From Atopobium sp. UBA6362 (lineage in GTDB: Bacteria; Actinomycetota; Coriobacteriia; Coriobacteriales; Atopobiaceae): 5,129 nucleotides of DNA. Numbering within the stretch: the stretch's first letter is position 1; the number at the start of each line of letters is the position of its first letter. The notes below the pieces were generated by a model. It had not been told where the DNA came from. It saw nothing but the letters and a program-made list of their open reading frames with translations, and made no database searches. The position numbers and the translations under genes were made by a program. The DNA lies in assembly GCA_002440065.1 (NCBI GenBank), contig DJRK01000064.1:31157-36285 (forward strand), in the 5' to 3' direction. This document shows positions 1 to 5,129 of this stretch, one piece after another.

Positions 1-231
1 CGCGAGAACGGCGACGAGCAGCGTGAGGCCGGCGGTCGCGTCGAGGCCCGCCGCAGCCGTGACGACCATCACGACGGGGACGGCCACGAGCGCCGGAGCC
101 TCCAGGAGGGCGAGGACGCGGGTTTTTGGGCTCTGGGAGCCCGCGAGGTTGTCATTTTCGGACATACGAGGGCCCGCGGATGTCCGAAAATGACGGTTCT
201 GCGAGCTGTTTTGCGCGTCTGGAGTCTTCAC
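1..231 (-). CDS. Putative ECF transporter S component, N-terminal part (cut by window edge)
   Basis: This frame is open from a GTG at 231 to the left edge, giving 77 codons; the 3' part lies outside the window. The GTG follows GGGAGGG by four bases, and only 11 nt separate it from the upstream EcfA stop, so it looks like the next operon gene. Visible residues 1-37 are polar. A hydrophobic helix follows at about 38-60 (RVLALLEAPALVAVPVVMVV), then a short GLDATA turn and the start of a second hydrophobic stretch. An S component is the only transporter part missing after EcfT and EcfA, and such proteins are small and very hydrophobic; the assignment therefore rests mainly on context and the start of the fold. 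In the whole transporter it would bind the substrate in the membrane. An in-frame ATG at 165 is an alternative start, but it has no good ribosome binding site. A 15-bp perfect inverted repeat lies inside this segment. That the frame is coding is fairly sure; the S-component identity is less so. Confidence 0.62.
   Translation of the reverse strand, partial: MKTPDAQNSSQNRHFRTSAGPRMSENDNLAGSQSPKTRVLALLEAPALVAVPVVMVVTAAAGLDATAGLTLLVAVLA
151..194. repeat. Perfect 15-bp inverted repeat with 14-nt spacer inside the S-component 5' coding region
   Basis: The left arm at 151-165 (GTCATTTTCGGACAT) is the exact reverse complement of the right arm at 180-194. The 14-nt GC-rich centre contains GGGCCC. In minus-strand mRNA this is a stable stem beginning about 37 nt after the GTG start, and its 3' arm starts exactly with the alternative ATG at 165. 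No U-tract follows, so it is not an intrinsic terminator. It could be a translational control hairpin, a DNA-level palindrome (protein site or small mobile remnant), or an accident of template switching. Confidence 0.8.
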
Positions 232-235
232 TTTT

Positions 236-242
236 CCCTCCC
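236..242 (-). promoter_or_regulatory. Ribosome binding site deciding the GTG start of the putative S-component gene
   Basis: On the minus strand this reads GGGAGGG, followed by AAAA and the GTG at 231. It is a near-ideal Shine-Dalgarno match, placed just after the TAG stop of the ATPase gene. It favours the GTG start over the in-frame ATG at 165, whose upstream bases (CCGCGGGCCCTCGT) hold no convincing match. Confidence 0.7.
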
Positions 243-1682
243 CTACGGCCTGTAGAGCCACGAAGAGGCGAAGAACTCCGCCGTGGGCTCCGTGCAGGTC
301 ACGCCGCCGTCGAACATGAGCGACACGCGATCGGCCACCGCGGCGACGAACGCCATGTCGTGCGTCGCGACGAGGACCGTGGCCCCACGGTCCCGGGCGG
401 CCTCGATCGCGCGAACGACCCAGGCGCGGGCAGCATCATCGAGCCCCTTGGTCGGCTCGTCAAGAAGCAGCAGGTCAGGCGCGGTCAAGAGGAGCTTTTC
501 CAGGGCAAGGAGCTGCTGCTGGCCACCGGAGAGGTCGTAGGGGTGGCGATTGGCCGCGTCGGCAAGGCCAAGCTCGGCAAGCGCGACTTCGACCTCGGAG
601 GCGCCGTAGCCGGCACCGGCGGACCACTCGGCGAGCTCGTCGCGCACGGTCTCGCACGTGAGGACAGCCTTGGGCCCCTGGGGAAGAAGCGCCTGAGACG
701 CCGCGAGCACGTTGCGCACACGGCCGCGCTGCGGCTTCTGGAGACCCGCCGCGAGTTGCAGCAACGTCGACTTGCCGCAGCCGTTCCCGCCCACGAGCGC
801 GCGCACTTCTCCGCAAACGAGCCGCAGGTCAAGGCCTCGAAGGACCCAATCAGCTTCGCGCTCGTAGCGGAACCACGCCTCGCGGCAATCGAGCACGGGC
901 CCGCAGCTCTTCTCGTGAACCGACGAGCCGCTAGCCGCAAGCTCGCGCGCCGGAAGCGGCTCCAGGGGCCGAGGGGACGAGAGCTCCTCGAGCGGGCGCG
1001 GCTCCACGTGCCCGTCCGCAACCGTGAACGCGCAGGTGGCGTACTCCGTCATGGGTCGCGGCTCATGGGTCGCCACGACCACGGTGATGCCCAGCTCGTG
1101 GTTCGCGCGGAAGAGCAGGGAGAGGAAGTTCTTCTCGGCGATGGGGTCGAGCATGCTCGTGGGCTCGTCGAGCAGGAGCAGGCGCGGGCGCATGGCGAGC
1201 GTGGCCGCGAGCGCGAGGAGCTGGCGCTGACCGCCCGAGAGCTCGGCCGTCTGGGCGCGGAACCACGGCTCGATGCCAAAGAAATTGCAGGTCTCGGCCA
1301 CGCGGCGGCGCATCTCGGGCTCGGGAACGCCGAGGTTCTCGAGACCAAAGGCCATCTCGTGCCAGACGGAGTCGCACACGATCTGGTTGTCGGGGCTCTG
1401 AAAAACGAAGCCCACGGCGCGGGCGGACTCCACCGGGCCAAGCGAGACGGCATCGGAACCAAAGACGCGAACGGCCCCCGAGCGCTCCCCCGCCGGCGAG
1501 ATCTCCGGCTTGCAGAGCCGCAGGAGCGTCGACTTGCCCGAACCGGTGGCGCCCGTGAGCAGGGCAAAGTCGCCCTCCGCGACCGTAAACGACGCGTGGT
1601 CGAGCACGGGCCGGTCGCATCCGGGGTACGCAAAGGCCAAGTCGGCGACCTCAAGCGCAGGGATTGCGGGTTTCTGGGTCAT
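243..1682 (-). CDS. ecfA: Fused energy-coupling factor ATPase (two ABC domains, EcfA1-EcfA2 type)
   Basis: A 479-residue protein that powers an ECF vitamin or metal transporter by ATP hydrolysis on the cytoplasmic face, docking on EcfT. It holds two complete ABC ATPase domains. The first has Walker A GATGSGKST (44-52), Q-loop FQSPDNQ (94-100, typical of EcfA subunits), signature LSGGQ (148-152), Walker B LLLLDE (168-173) and switch His206. The second has Walker A GGNGCGKST (298-306), Q335, LSGGQ (384-388), Walker B LLLLDE (404-409) and His441. A proline-rich linker (about 226-262) joins them. All catalytic residues are present in both halves, so both ATP sites should be active. The start at 1682 is chosen because its ATG overlaps the ecfT stop (ATGA) and follows GGAGGG by 7 nt; a second ATG at 1697 would add only five residues. 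The frame stays open upstream through ecfT, but that stretch is not coding. The fused form resembles other actinobacterial and firmicute two-domain EcfA proteins. The substrate cannot be read from the ATPase. Confidence 0.95.
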   Translation of the reverse strand: MTQKPAIPALEVADLAFAYPGCDRPVLDHASFTVAEGDFALLTGATGSGKSTLLRLCKPEISPAGERSGAVRVFGSDAVSLGPVESARAVGFVFQSPDNQIVCDSVWHEMAFGLENLGVPEPEMRRRVAETCNFFGIEPWFRAQTAELSGGQRQLLALAATLAMRPRLLLLDEPTSMLDPIAEKNFLSLLFRANHELGITVVVATHEPRPMTEYATCAFTVADGHVEPRPLEELSSPRPLEPLPARELAASGSSVHEKSCGPVLDCREAWFRYEREADWVLRGLDLRLVCGEVRALVGGNGCGKSTLLQLAAGLQKPQRGRVRNVLAASQALLPQGPKAVLTCETVRDELAEWSAGAGYGASEVEVALAELGLADAANRHPYDLSGGQQQLLALEKLLLTAPDLLLLDEPTKGLDDAARAWVVRAIEAARDRGATVLVATHDMAFVAAVADRVSLMFDGGVTCTEPTAEFFASSWLYRP

Positions 1683-2554
1683 CGAGGGTCCCTCCATCGT
1701 AGGCGCTCCAGCGCGGCAGCGGCCGCCGGAACGAACATAAGCCCAGCGTAGGGCACGTATCCCCACCAGGCCACAAGGCGCGGCATCGCGGGATAGAAGC
1801 GCCACTGGCCGCACGCGACCGCGGCGAGGAACGCGCAGCCCGCGCAAAGAAGCACGATGGCGCAGCACCTGGCCGCGTCCGAGTCGCGCAGGGCGTCGGC
1901 GCGGTAGCTCGTGCGCGCGCAACCGGACTCCCAGCCGCGGGCGCGCATGGCGTCGGCGCGCTCGAGCGAGTCCTCGAGGGCCCAGGTCATGAGCTGACCA
2001 GACGCACGGGCAAGCCGTTGCGCAAGCGGCGGGCGGGTACCCGCGGCGCTGCACGCGTCCTGGGCGGACCGGACGCCTCGGCTGCGGCGGAGAAGCTGGG
2101 GCGCAAGCTGCGCCGCCATGGAGACGACGAGCGAGACGGACTTCGCGCGGTCCCGGCCCAAGCCGAGCAAACGGTCCTGCGTGAGGATCGCGGCCGCGCC
2201 CTCGAACCACAGGACAACGGCCACCATGAGGGCGCCCATCGTGGCTCCGTAGCATAAGCTTTCCAAGTAGATGCTCACCGGGCCGAGCTTGGCGAGCAGC
2301 GTGGAGCCGGACGCCGAAAAGAGCGGGTTGGCCAGGCACACGAGCGCGAGCATGGGCAGCTGCCAGCGCAGACCCGCAAGCGTGGCCCGCACACCCCGCG
2401 CGAGCGTCGAGAACGCGAACGCGCCCGCAAGCGAAAGCGCCACGAGAACCGGCTGCACGCAGAACATCGTGAGCGCGAGAATCCCCGCAAAGAGCAGCGC
2501 CGGCACCGCGGCATGGCACGTGTCGAACGCGATGTGCTTCTCGGCACGCCTCAT
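1679..2554 (-). CDS. ecfT: Energy-coupling factor transporter transmembrane protein EcfT
   Basis: A 291-residue membrane protein of the EcfT (CbiQ) family, which couples ATP hydrolysis by EcfA to movement of the substrate-binding S protein. Hydrophobic segments are visible at about 15-50 (probably two helices), 65-80, 95-125, 232-250 and 262-281. The long cytoplasmic part between about 126 and 230 carries the two arginine-containing coupling motifs expected for the family: RRSRGVRSAQDA (156-167) and ADAMRARGWES (200-210), the second being the clearer Ala-Arg-Gly motif. The ATG at 2554 follows AGGAGG by 10 nt. The stop TGA overlaps the start of the next gene in ATGA. Cysteine is frequent (11 residues), with four clustered at 230-240. 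A hairpin terminator lies about 50 nt upstream, so the gene depends on read-through or on a promoter not clearly visible here. Family assignment is firm; the ligand is unknown. Confidence 0.9.
   Translation of the reverse strand: MRRAEKHIAFDTCHAAVPALLFAGILALTMFCVQPVLVALSLAGAFAFSTLARGVRATLAGLRWQLPMLALVCLANPLFSASGSTLLAKLGPVSIYLESLCYGATMGALMVAVVLWFEGAAAILTQDRLLGLGRDRAKSVSLVVSMAAQLAPQLLRRSRGVRSAQDACSAAGTRPPLAQRLARASGQLMTWALEDSLERADAMRARGWESGCARTSYRADALRDSDAARCCAIVLLCAGCAFLAAVACGQWRFYPAMPRLVAWWGYVPYAGLMFVPAAAAALERLRWRDPR
1690..1695 (-). promoter_or_regulatory. Ribosome binding site of the fused ATPase gene
   Basis: This reads GGAGGG on the minus strand, 7 nt before the ATG at 1682. It lies inside the 3' end of ecfT, so translation of the two genes is probably coupled. 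It supports the 1682 start over the ATG at 1697, which would overlap the site. Confidence 0.7.
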
Positions 2555-2564
2555 TGCGCCGTGA

Positions 2565-2570
2565 CCTCCT
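2565..2570 (-). promoter_or_regulatory. Ribosome binding site of ecfT
   Basis: This reads AGGAGG on the minus strand, 10 nt before the ATG at 2554. It is the only strong Shine-Dalgarno match in the gap after the terminator-like hairpin and fixes the ecfT start. Confidence 0.7.
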
Positions 2571-2599
2571 CACGCATCAGGTATTTACATCGGATTCCC

Positions 2600-2660
2600 A
2601 AAAGAACCCCCTGCAAAATGAGACATGAATCGGGGAGATTATGTCTCATTCTGCAGGAGG
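2600..2660 (-). terminator. Strong intrinsic terminator or attenuator between the surface-protein genes and ecfT
   Basis: In minus-strand RNA, bases 2660-2641 pair with 2626-2607 in a 20-bp stem with two G-U wobbles. The 14-nt centre can add four pairs (AATC with GATT) with one bulged C, leaving a UCCCC loop. The stem is followed at once by TTCTTTT (2606-2600). The two wobbles would be A-C mismatches in plus-strand RNA, and no T-run follows on that side, so the element is directional for the minus strand. It stands 28 nt after the DUF4430 gene stop and about 50 nt before ecfT. The tight gene spacing around it suggests partial termination, lowering transporter mRNA relative to the surface proteins, rather than the end of the operon. 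Confidence 0.75.
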
Positions 2661-2687
2661 TGGCGCGGTGAGCTGCGAGACGGGGGG

Positions 2688-3845
2688 CTACTCCGTCACG
2701 TTGGCGTACCACCAGTAGATGGACTCGCCGCCGGAGAGGGCGTAGCTCGAGCAGGAGACGTTGGGCGCCGACCCGTTCACGGAGTACATCCAGCCGCTCA
2801 TGCCGCCGTGTTCCTTCTCGGCAAGGCCGCCGATAGAGGTCACGTACATGCCGTAGCCGGTCGACTTTGCGTTGAAGGAGACGCCGGTCGCGGCCAAGGC
2901 ATCATAGACGGTCGCGCCCGCGGGCAGGGTAAGGGTGGCGGAGGAGCTGCCGGCGCCCGCGGCCGAGCCGTCGACCGTGATGCTCACGGTGATGGTCGAT
3001 CCTTGGTTGCTGCCGGCGCCGCCCGCCGCCGCTGAGCCGTTCGCGGTGCCCGAGCCGTCGCTCGACCCGCCGCGGCTGTTCTTTGACGAGACCTCCTTGC
3101 CGTTCTCGTCGACCACGCGGTAGACGGTCTTGGTCTGGGTGAGCACCTCGCCCTCGGCGGTCTTCTGCGCGACGACGGCCACGGCGGACGCGTCGGGCAG
3201 GGTCGGGGCCTCGCCGGACGACTGCGCGATTGCAGGGGACTCGCCCAGCTCAGCATAGGCGTCGCCGCTGATCGCGTACCCCTCGGAAGCGCCAAGAAGG
3301 GCAGCCTCGTCGCCGGTCGTCGGGACGCCCGCGCACGCGAAGCGCACGACCATGCGCACCGCGCCGTTCGCATCCTCGGAGATCCAGGTCACGTGCGCGA
3401 GGCCCACGTTCTGTTCGCCGGCCCAAGTCGCGAGCGCGGCGGCTCGGCGAGCCGTGGCCTCGACCATGGCGGGGGCGTCGTCGGTCGTGGCCTGCTCGAC
3501 CCACACGCCGTCGTCCGAGATGACGGCCGCGACGCCGTCGGCCGGGACCGAGACGTCGTTTCCTTCGAAAGCGAGGCCCGCGATCGCGGAGGTCACGTCG
3601 TCGGCCGTGACCGTGTTCGAGGCGACCTCAATCTGCTGCGCGGGCTGGGCCGAAGAGGCGCCGGAGCCCTCCTCGACCGTCTGGAACGCACCGCCGCCCA
3701 GGAAGGCGAGCGGGTCGTTGCCCTGCGAGTACTCCCACGCCGACCAGCCGCAAAACGCGATCGCGACCACGGCGAGGACTGCCACAGCGGCGCGGACCAC
3801 GCGCGAAGAAGACCCATTTACCTGCGGATCGTTCAAATCTGCCAT
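2688..3845 (-). CDS. Membrane-anchored DUF4430 (transcobalamin-like C-terminal) domain protein
   Basis: A 385-residue protein. A short cytoplasmic start is followed by one hydrophobic segment (about 17-33, VRAAVAVLAVVAIAFCGW), which probably acts as an uncleaved signal-anchor with the rest outside the cell. Residues about 70-250 form an acidic, alanine-rich region I do not recognise. A Ser/Gly-rich linker (about 255-283) leads to a C-terminal DUF4430 domain (about 284-383), recognised by the pattern TLPAGATVYDAL, a central GYGMYVTSI, then SGWMYSVNG and a final YWWY. This domain is related to the beta-domain of transcobalamin and intrinsic factor, which closes over cobalamin; in bacteria it occurs in surface proteins, often near ECF transporters. 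Ligand capture for the downstream transporter is therefore likely, and a corrinoid is a guess. The alpha/alpha barrel found in transcobalamin is absent. The ATG overlaps the previous stop (TAATG), so translation is probably coupled. The stop is TAG at 2690-2688. Confidence 0.88.
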   Translation of the reverse strand: MADLNDPQVNGSSSRVVRAAVAVLAVVAIAFCGWSAWEYSQGNDPLAFLGGGAFQTVEEGSGASSAQPAQQIEVASNTVTADDVTSAIAGLAFEGNDVSVPADGVAAVISDDGVWVEQATTDDAPAMVEATARRAAALATWAGEQNVGLAHVTWISEDANGAVRMVVRFACAGVPTTGDEAALLGASEGYAISGDAYAELGESPAIAQSSGEAPTLPDASAVAVVAQKTAEGEVLTQTKTVYRVVDENGKEVSSKNSRGGSSDGSGTANGSAAAGGAGSNQGSTITVSITVDGSAAGAGSSSATLTLPAGATVYDALAATGVSFNAKSTGYGMYVTSIGGLAEKEHGGMSGWMYSVNGSAPNVSCSSYALSGGESIYWWYANVTE

Positions 3846-5129
3846 TACTGCTCGCCGTCCTTCCTGCGCTTGAGCACCAAGGCGAGCACGAGCACGACGA
3901 GGCCGACGCCCATGCCGATGAACGGCCAGATGGGCAAGCTACGAGAGGCCTTTTCCTCGGAGACCGCTGTCGTCGCTCCGGTATCGGCGCCGGTCGCCGC
4001 AGACGAGGTACCCGTCGCCTCGCCGGACGCGAAGCCGGCGAGCAGCGAGTCGTGCTCGGCGGCCTCGGCCGTCTCCTCCGCGGAGGCGTTGGAGCTCAGC
4101 GCGATGGCAAGGGCCTTCTTGCCGCGCTTCGAACCGTTGCCGTCTCCGTTGCCGGAAAGGCCCAGGTCAACGAGCTTCCGCGGCTCGGGCGACGGGTTTG
4201 GATTCGGCGAAGGCGCGGGACTCGCGACCTTCTCCCACTTGGCGTAGAGCGTCATGTTGCTCGTCACCGGCTTCGAGAAGTCCCACTTCGCCCCATCAGC
4301 CGTGTACCAGCCGAGGAACCTGTAGCCCGCGCGCACGGGTACCGTGGGCTCGCCGACGGCCGTCCCCTTCGCCGCGTACTTGGGCGAGACGTACTCGCCG
4401 TTCTGCGGGTCGAACGAGACCGCCCAGGACGGGGCACCCTGAAGCTTGAAGAGATAGCCGGAGTCGTTCGCGTAGTAAAGGTTGCCCCGCTCGTCGCAGA
4501 TGACGGAGGCGGTGCAGTAGTCCCGGTACTTCTCGCTGGGCGAGAAGATCATGTGCGCGGAATCGTCGCCCAACTTATAGGCGTACACACCGCCGGGAAG
4601 CGCGTTGCACGTGAAGTACACGTACGTCTCGCCGCCCCGCACCGAGACGAGCGGCGCGCTCTGCGACGCGCCCTTGTCGGCACGCACGGTCTTGCGCACC
4701 TTCATGGTGGCCAGGTCGATGACGGAAAGCGTGCCGTAGCCGTCCGCGTCCATGCCGCAGACGAACGCCAGGCCGCCGCTCACGGCAGGGGTGGAAGTAG
4801 ACGTCGCCGCGAAGGAGACGCCGCCCCCCACAAGGGCGAGCTCGTCGCCGGTGCGGCGAATCTTGTACAAAGTGCCGTCGTCGCGGGAAACGACGAGGTA
4901 GAGGCCATCGCCGTTCTCGCTCGCGTCCATAGCCACGACGCCGGAACGCACGGGGGTCCCCACGCTCACGCTGGAGAGCTCGGAACCGGTGGCGCCGTCG
5001 ATGAGCGCGACCTTGCCGGACTCATTGCCGATGATGATGTCGTTGCCGGAGGCAACGGCGCCGGCCCAGTAGTAGCCCTCGTCCTGGCCGGTTTCGGACT
5101 TTTTACGATCGGTCGACCAGTTCACCTCG
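3845..5129 (-). CDS. Surface protein with PQQ-like beta-propeller, InlB B-repeat and C-terminal membrane anchor (5' end missing)
   Basis: The frame is open to the right edge, so the N-terminus is outside the window. The GTG at 5125 is probably an internal valine (EVNWSTD, like the end of a propeller blade), not a start. Numbering from it, residues 1-232 show repeated beta-strand units of PQQ-like propellers (GKVALIDGATGSEL, DGTLYKI, GTLSVIDLATMKV, GGVYAYKL, GNLYYANDSGYLFKL). Residues 235-297 are one InlB/Listeria-Bacteroides B-repeat (VSFDPQNG, then AGYRFLGWYTADGAKWDF and MTLYAKWEK). A Pro/Ser/Asn stalk (302-315), a Ser/Ala/Thr-rich low-complexity region, a single membrane helix (about 399-418) and a KRRKDGEQ tail follow. 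There is no LPXTG motif; the positive tail suggests simple membrane anchoring with the propeller outside. No catalytic residues are evident, so a binding or adhesion role is more likely than PQQ enzyme activity. The stop overlaps the next ATG by one base. It probably works with the DUF4430 protein at the surface. Confidence 0.88.
   Translation of the reverse strand, partial: EVNWSTDRKKSETGQDEGYYWAGAVASGNDIIIGNESGKVALIDGATGSELSSVSVGTPVRSGVVAMDASENGDGLYLVVSRDDGTLYKIRRTGDELALVGGGVSFAATSTSTPAVSGGLAFVCGMDADGYGTLSVIDLATMKVRKTVRADKGASQSAPLVSVRGGETYVYFTCNALPGGVYAYKLGDDSAHMIFSPSEKYRDYCTASVICDERGNLYYANDSGYLFKLQGAPSWAVSFDPQNGEYVSPKYAAKGTAVGEPTVPVRAGYRFLGWYTADGAKWDFSKPVTSNMTLYAKWEKVASPAPSPNPNPSPEPRKLVDLGLSGNGDGNGSKRGKKALAIALSSNASAEETAEAAEHDSLLAGFASGEATGTSSAATGADTGATTAVSEEKASRSLPIWPFIGMGVGLVVLVLALVLKRRKDGEQ

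Noticed and set aside
126..1751. A 541-codon plus-strand frame antisense to the ATPase gene
   Set aside because: It is Arg/Glu/Gly/His-rich with no domain pattern, lies opposite a gene with all ABC motifs, and is the usual long antisense frame of GC-rich coding DNA.
243..2573. A single 776-codon minus-strand frame that could be called one large gene
   Set aside because: Only the part from 1682 to 243 codes for recognisable ABC domains. The upstream 297 codons are arginine-rich, out-of-frame reading of ecfT, which has its own ribosome binding site and EcfT motifs.
2585..2626. A 13-codon minus-strand ORF (MSHFAGGSFGNPM) starting at the 3' arm of the terminator hairpin
   Set aside because: It has no ribosome binding site, its ATG is buried in the stem, and it covers the termination tract. 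The longer frame ending at ecfT is the better candidate if anything is translated here.
2607..2660. Insertion-sequence ends or a complete transposon
   Set aside because: There is no transposase gene nearby, and the arms enclose only 14 nt. Terminator function explains the directional wobbles and the T-rich tail better, though a repeat-element origin remains open.
2555..2687. A cobalamin or other riboswitch before ecfT
   Set aside because: The gap is only 133 nt and is mostly the simple hairpin. I see no B12-box-like or other conserved riboswitch core on either strand.
3393..4247. Plus-strand frames opposite the two surface-protein genes
   Set aside because: Their composition is typical of shadow frames, and they span the junction of two well-supported minus-strand genes.
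5123..5125. GTG as the true start of the propeller protein
   Set aside because: The frame continues upstream to the window edge, and the protein would begin in mid-blade without a signal peptide, so the gene is truncated by the window.

Overview
The window is GC-rich DNA read entirely from the minus strand: every supportable gene runs right to left. The base composition, the fused two-domain ECF ATPase, the InlB-type B-repeat and the DUF4430 domain together suggest an anaerobic, high-GC Gram-positive of the Coriobacteriia (Olsenella/Collinsella/Eggerthella-like). This is an inference; no rRNA or marker gene is present.

In transcription order the layout is: (1) 5129-3845, the C-terminal part of a surface protein with a PQQ-like beta-propeller, an InlB B-repeat, a low-complexity stalk and a C-terminal membrane anchor, cut by the window edge; (2) 3845-2688, an N-terminally anchored protein ending in a DUF4430 (transcobalamin-like C-terminal) domain, joined to gene 1 by a TAATG stop/start overlap; (3) 2687-2555, a 133-nt gap holding a very strong hairpin followed by TTCTTTT, an intrinsic terminator or attenuator; (4) 2554-1679, an EcfT transmembrane protein; (5) 1682-243, a fused double-ATPase EcfA, overlapping ecfT by ATGA; (6) 231-1, the first 77 codons of a membrane protein whose position and first helix suit the ECF substrate-binding S component, cut by the left edge.

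Together this looks like a complete surface-capture and import module. Two membrane-tethered extracellular proteins would bind or concentrate a ligand, and a group-I-like ECF transporter (EcfT, fused EcfA and an S protein) would move it across the membrane using ATP. The DUF4430 domain is related to the C-terminal lobe of transcobalamin and intrinsic factor, so a corrinoid or other tetrapyrrole-like ligand is the leading guess, but nothing in the window proves it.

The most unusual non-coding signals are two long palindromes, at 151-194 and 2607-2660. Both have a 14-nt centre flanked by GACAT/ATGTC. One is the terminator-like element dividing surface genes from transporter genes. The other lies inside the 5' coding part of the S-component gene and creates a start-codon ambiguity.
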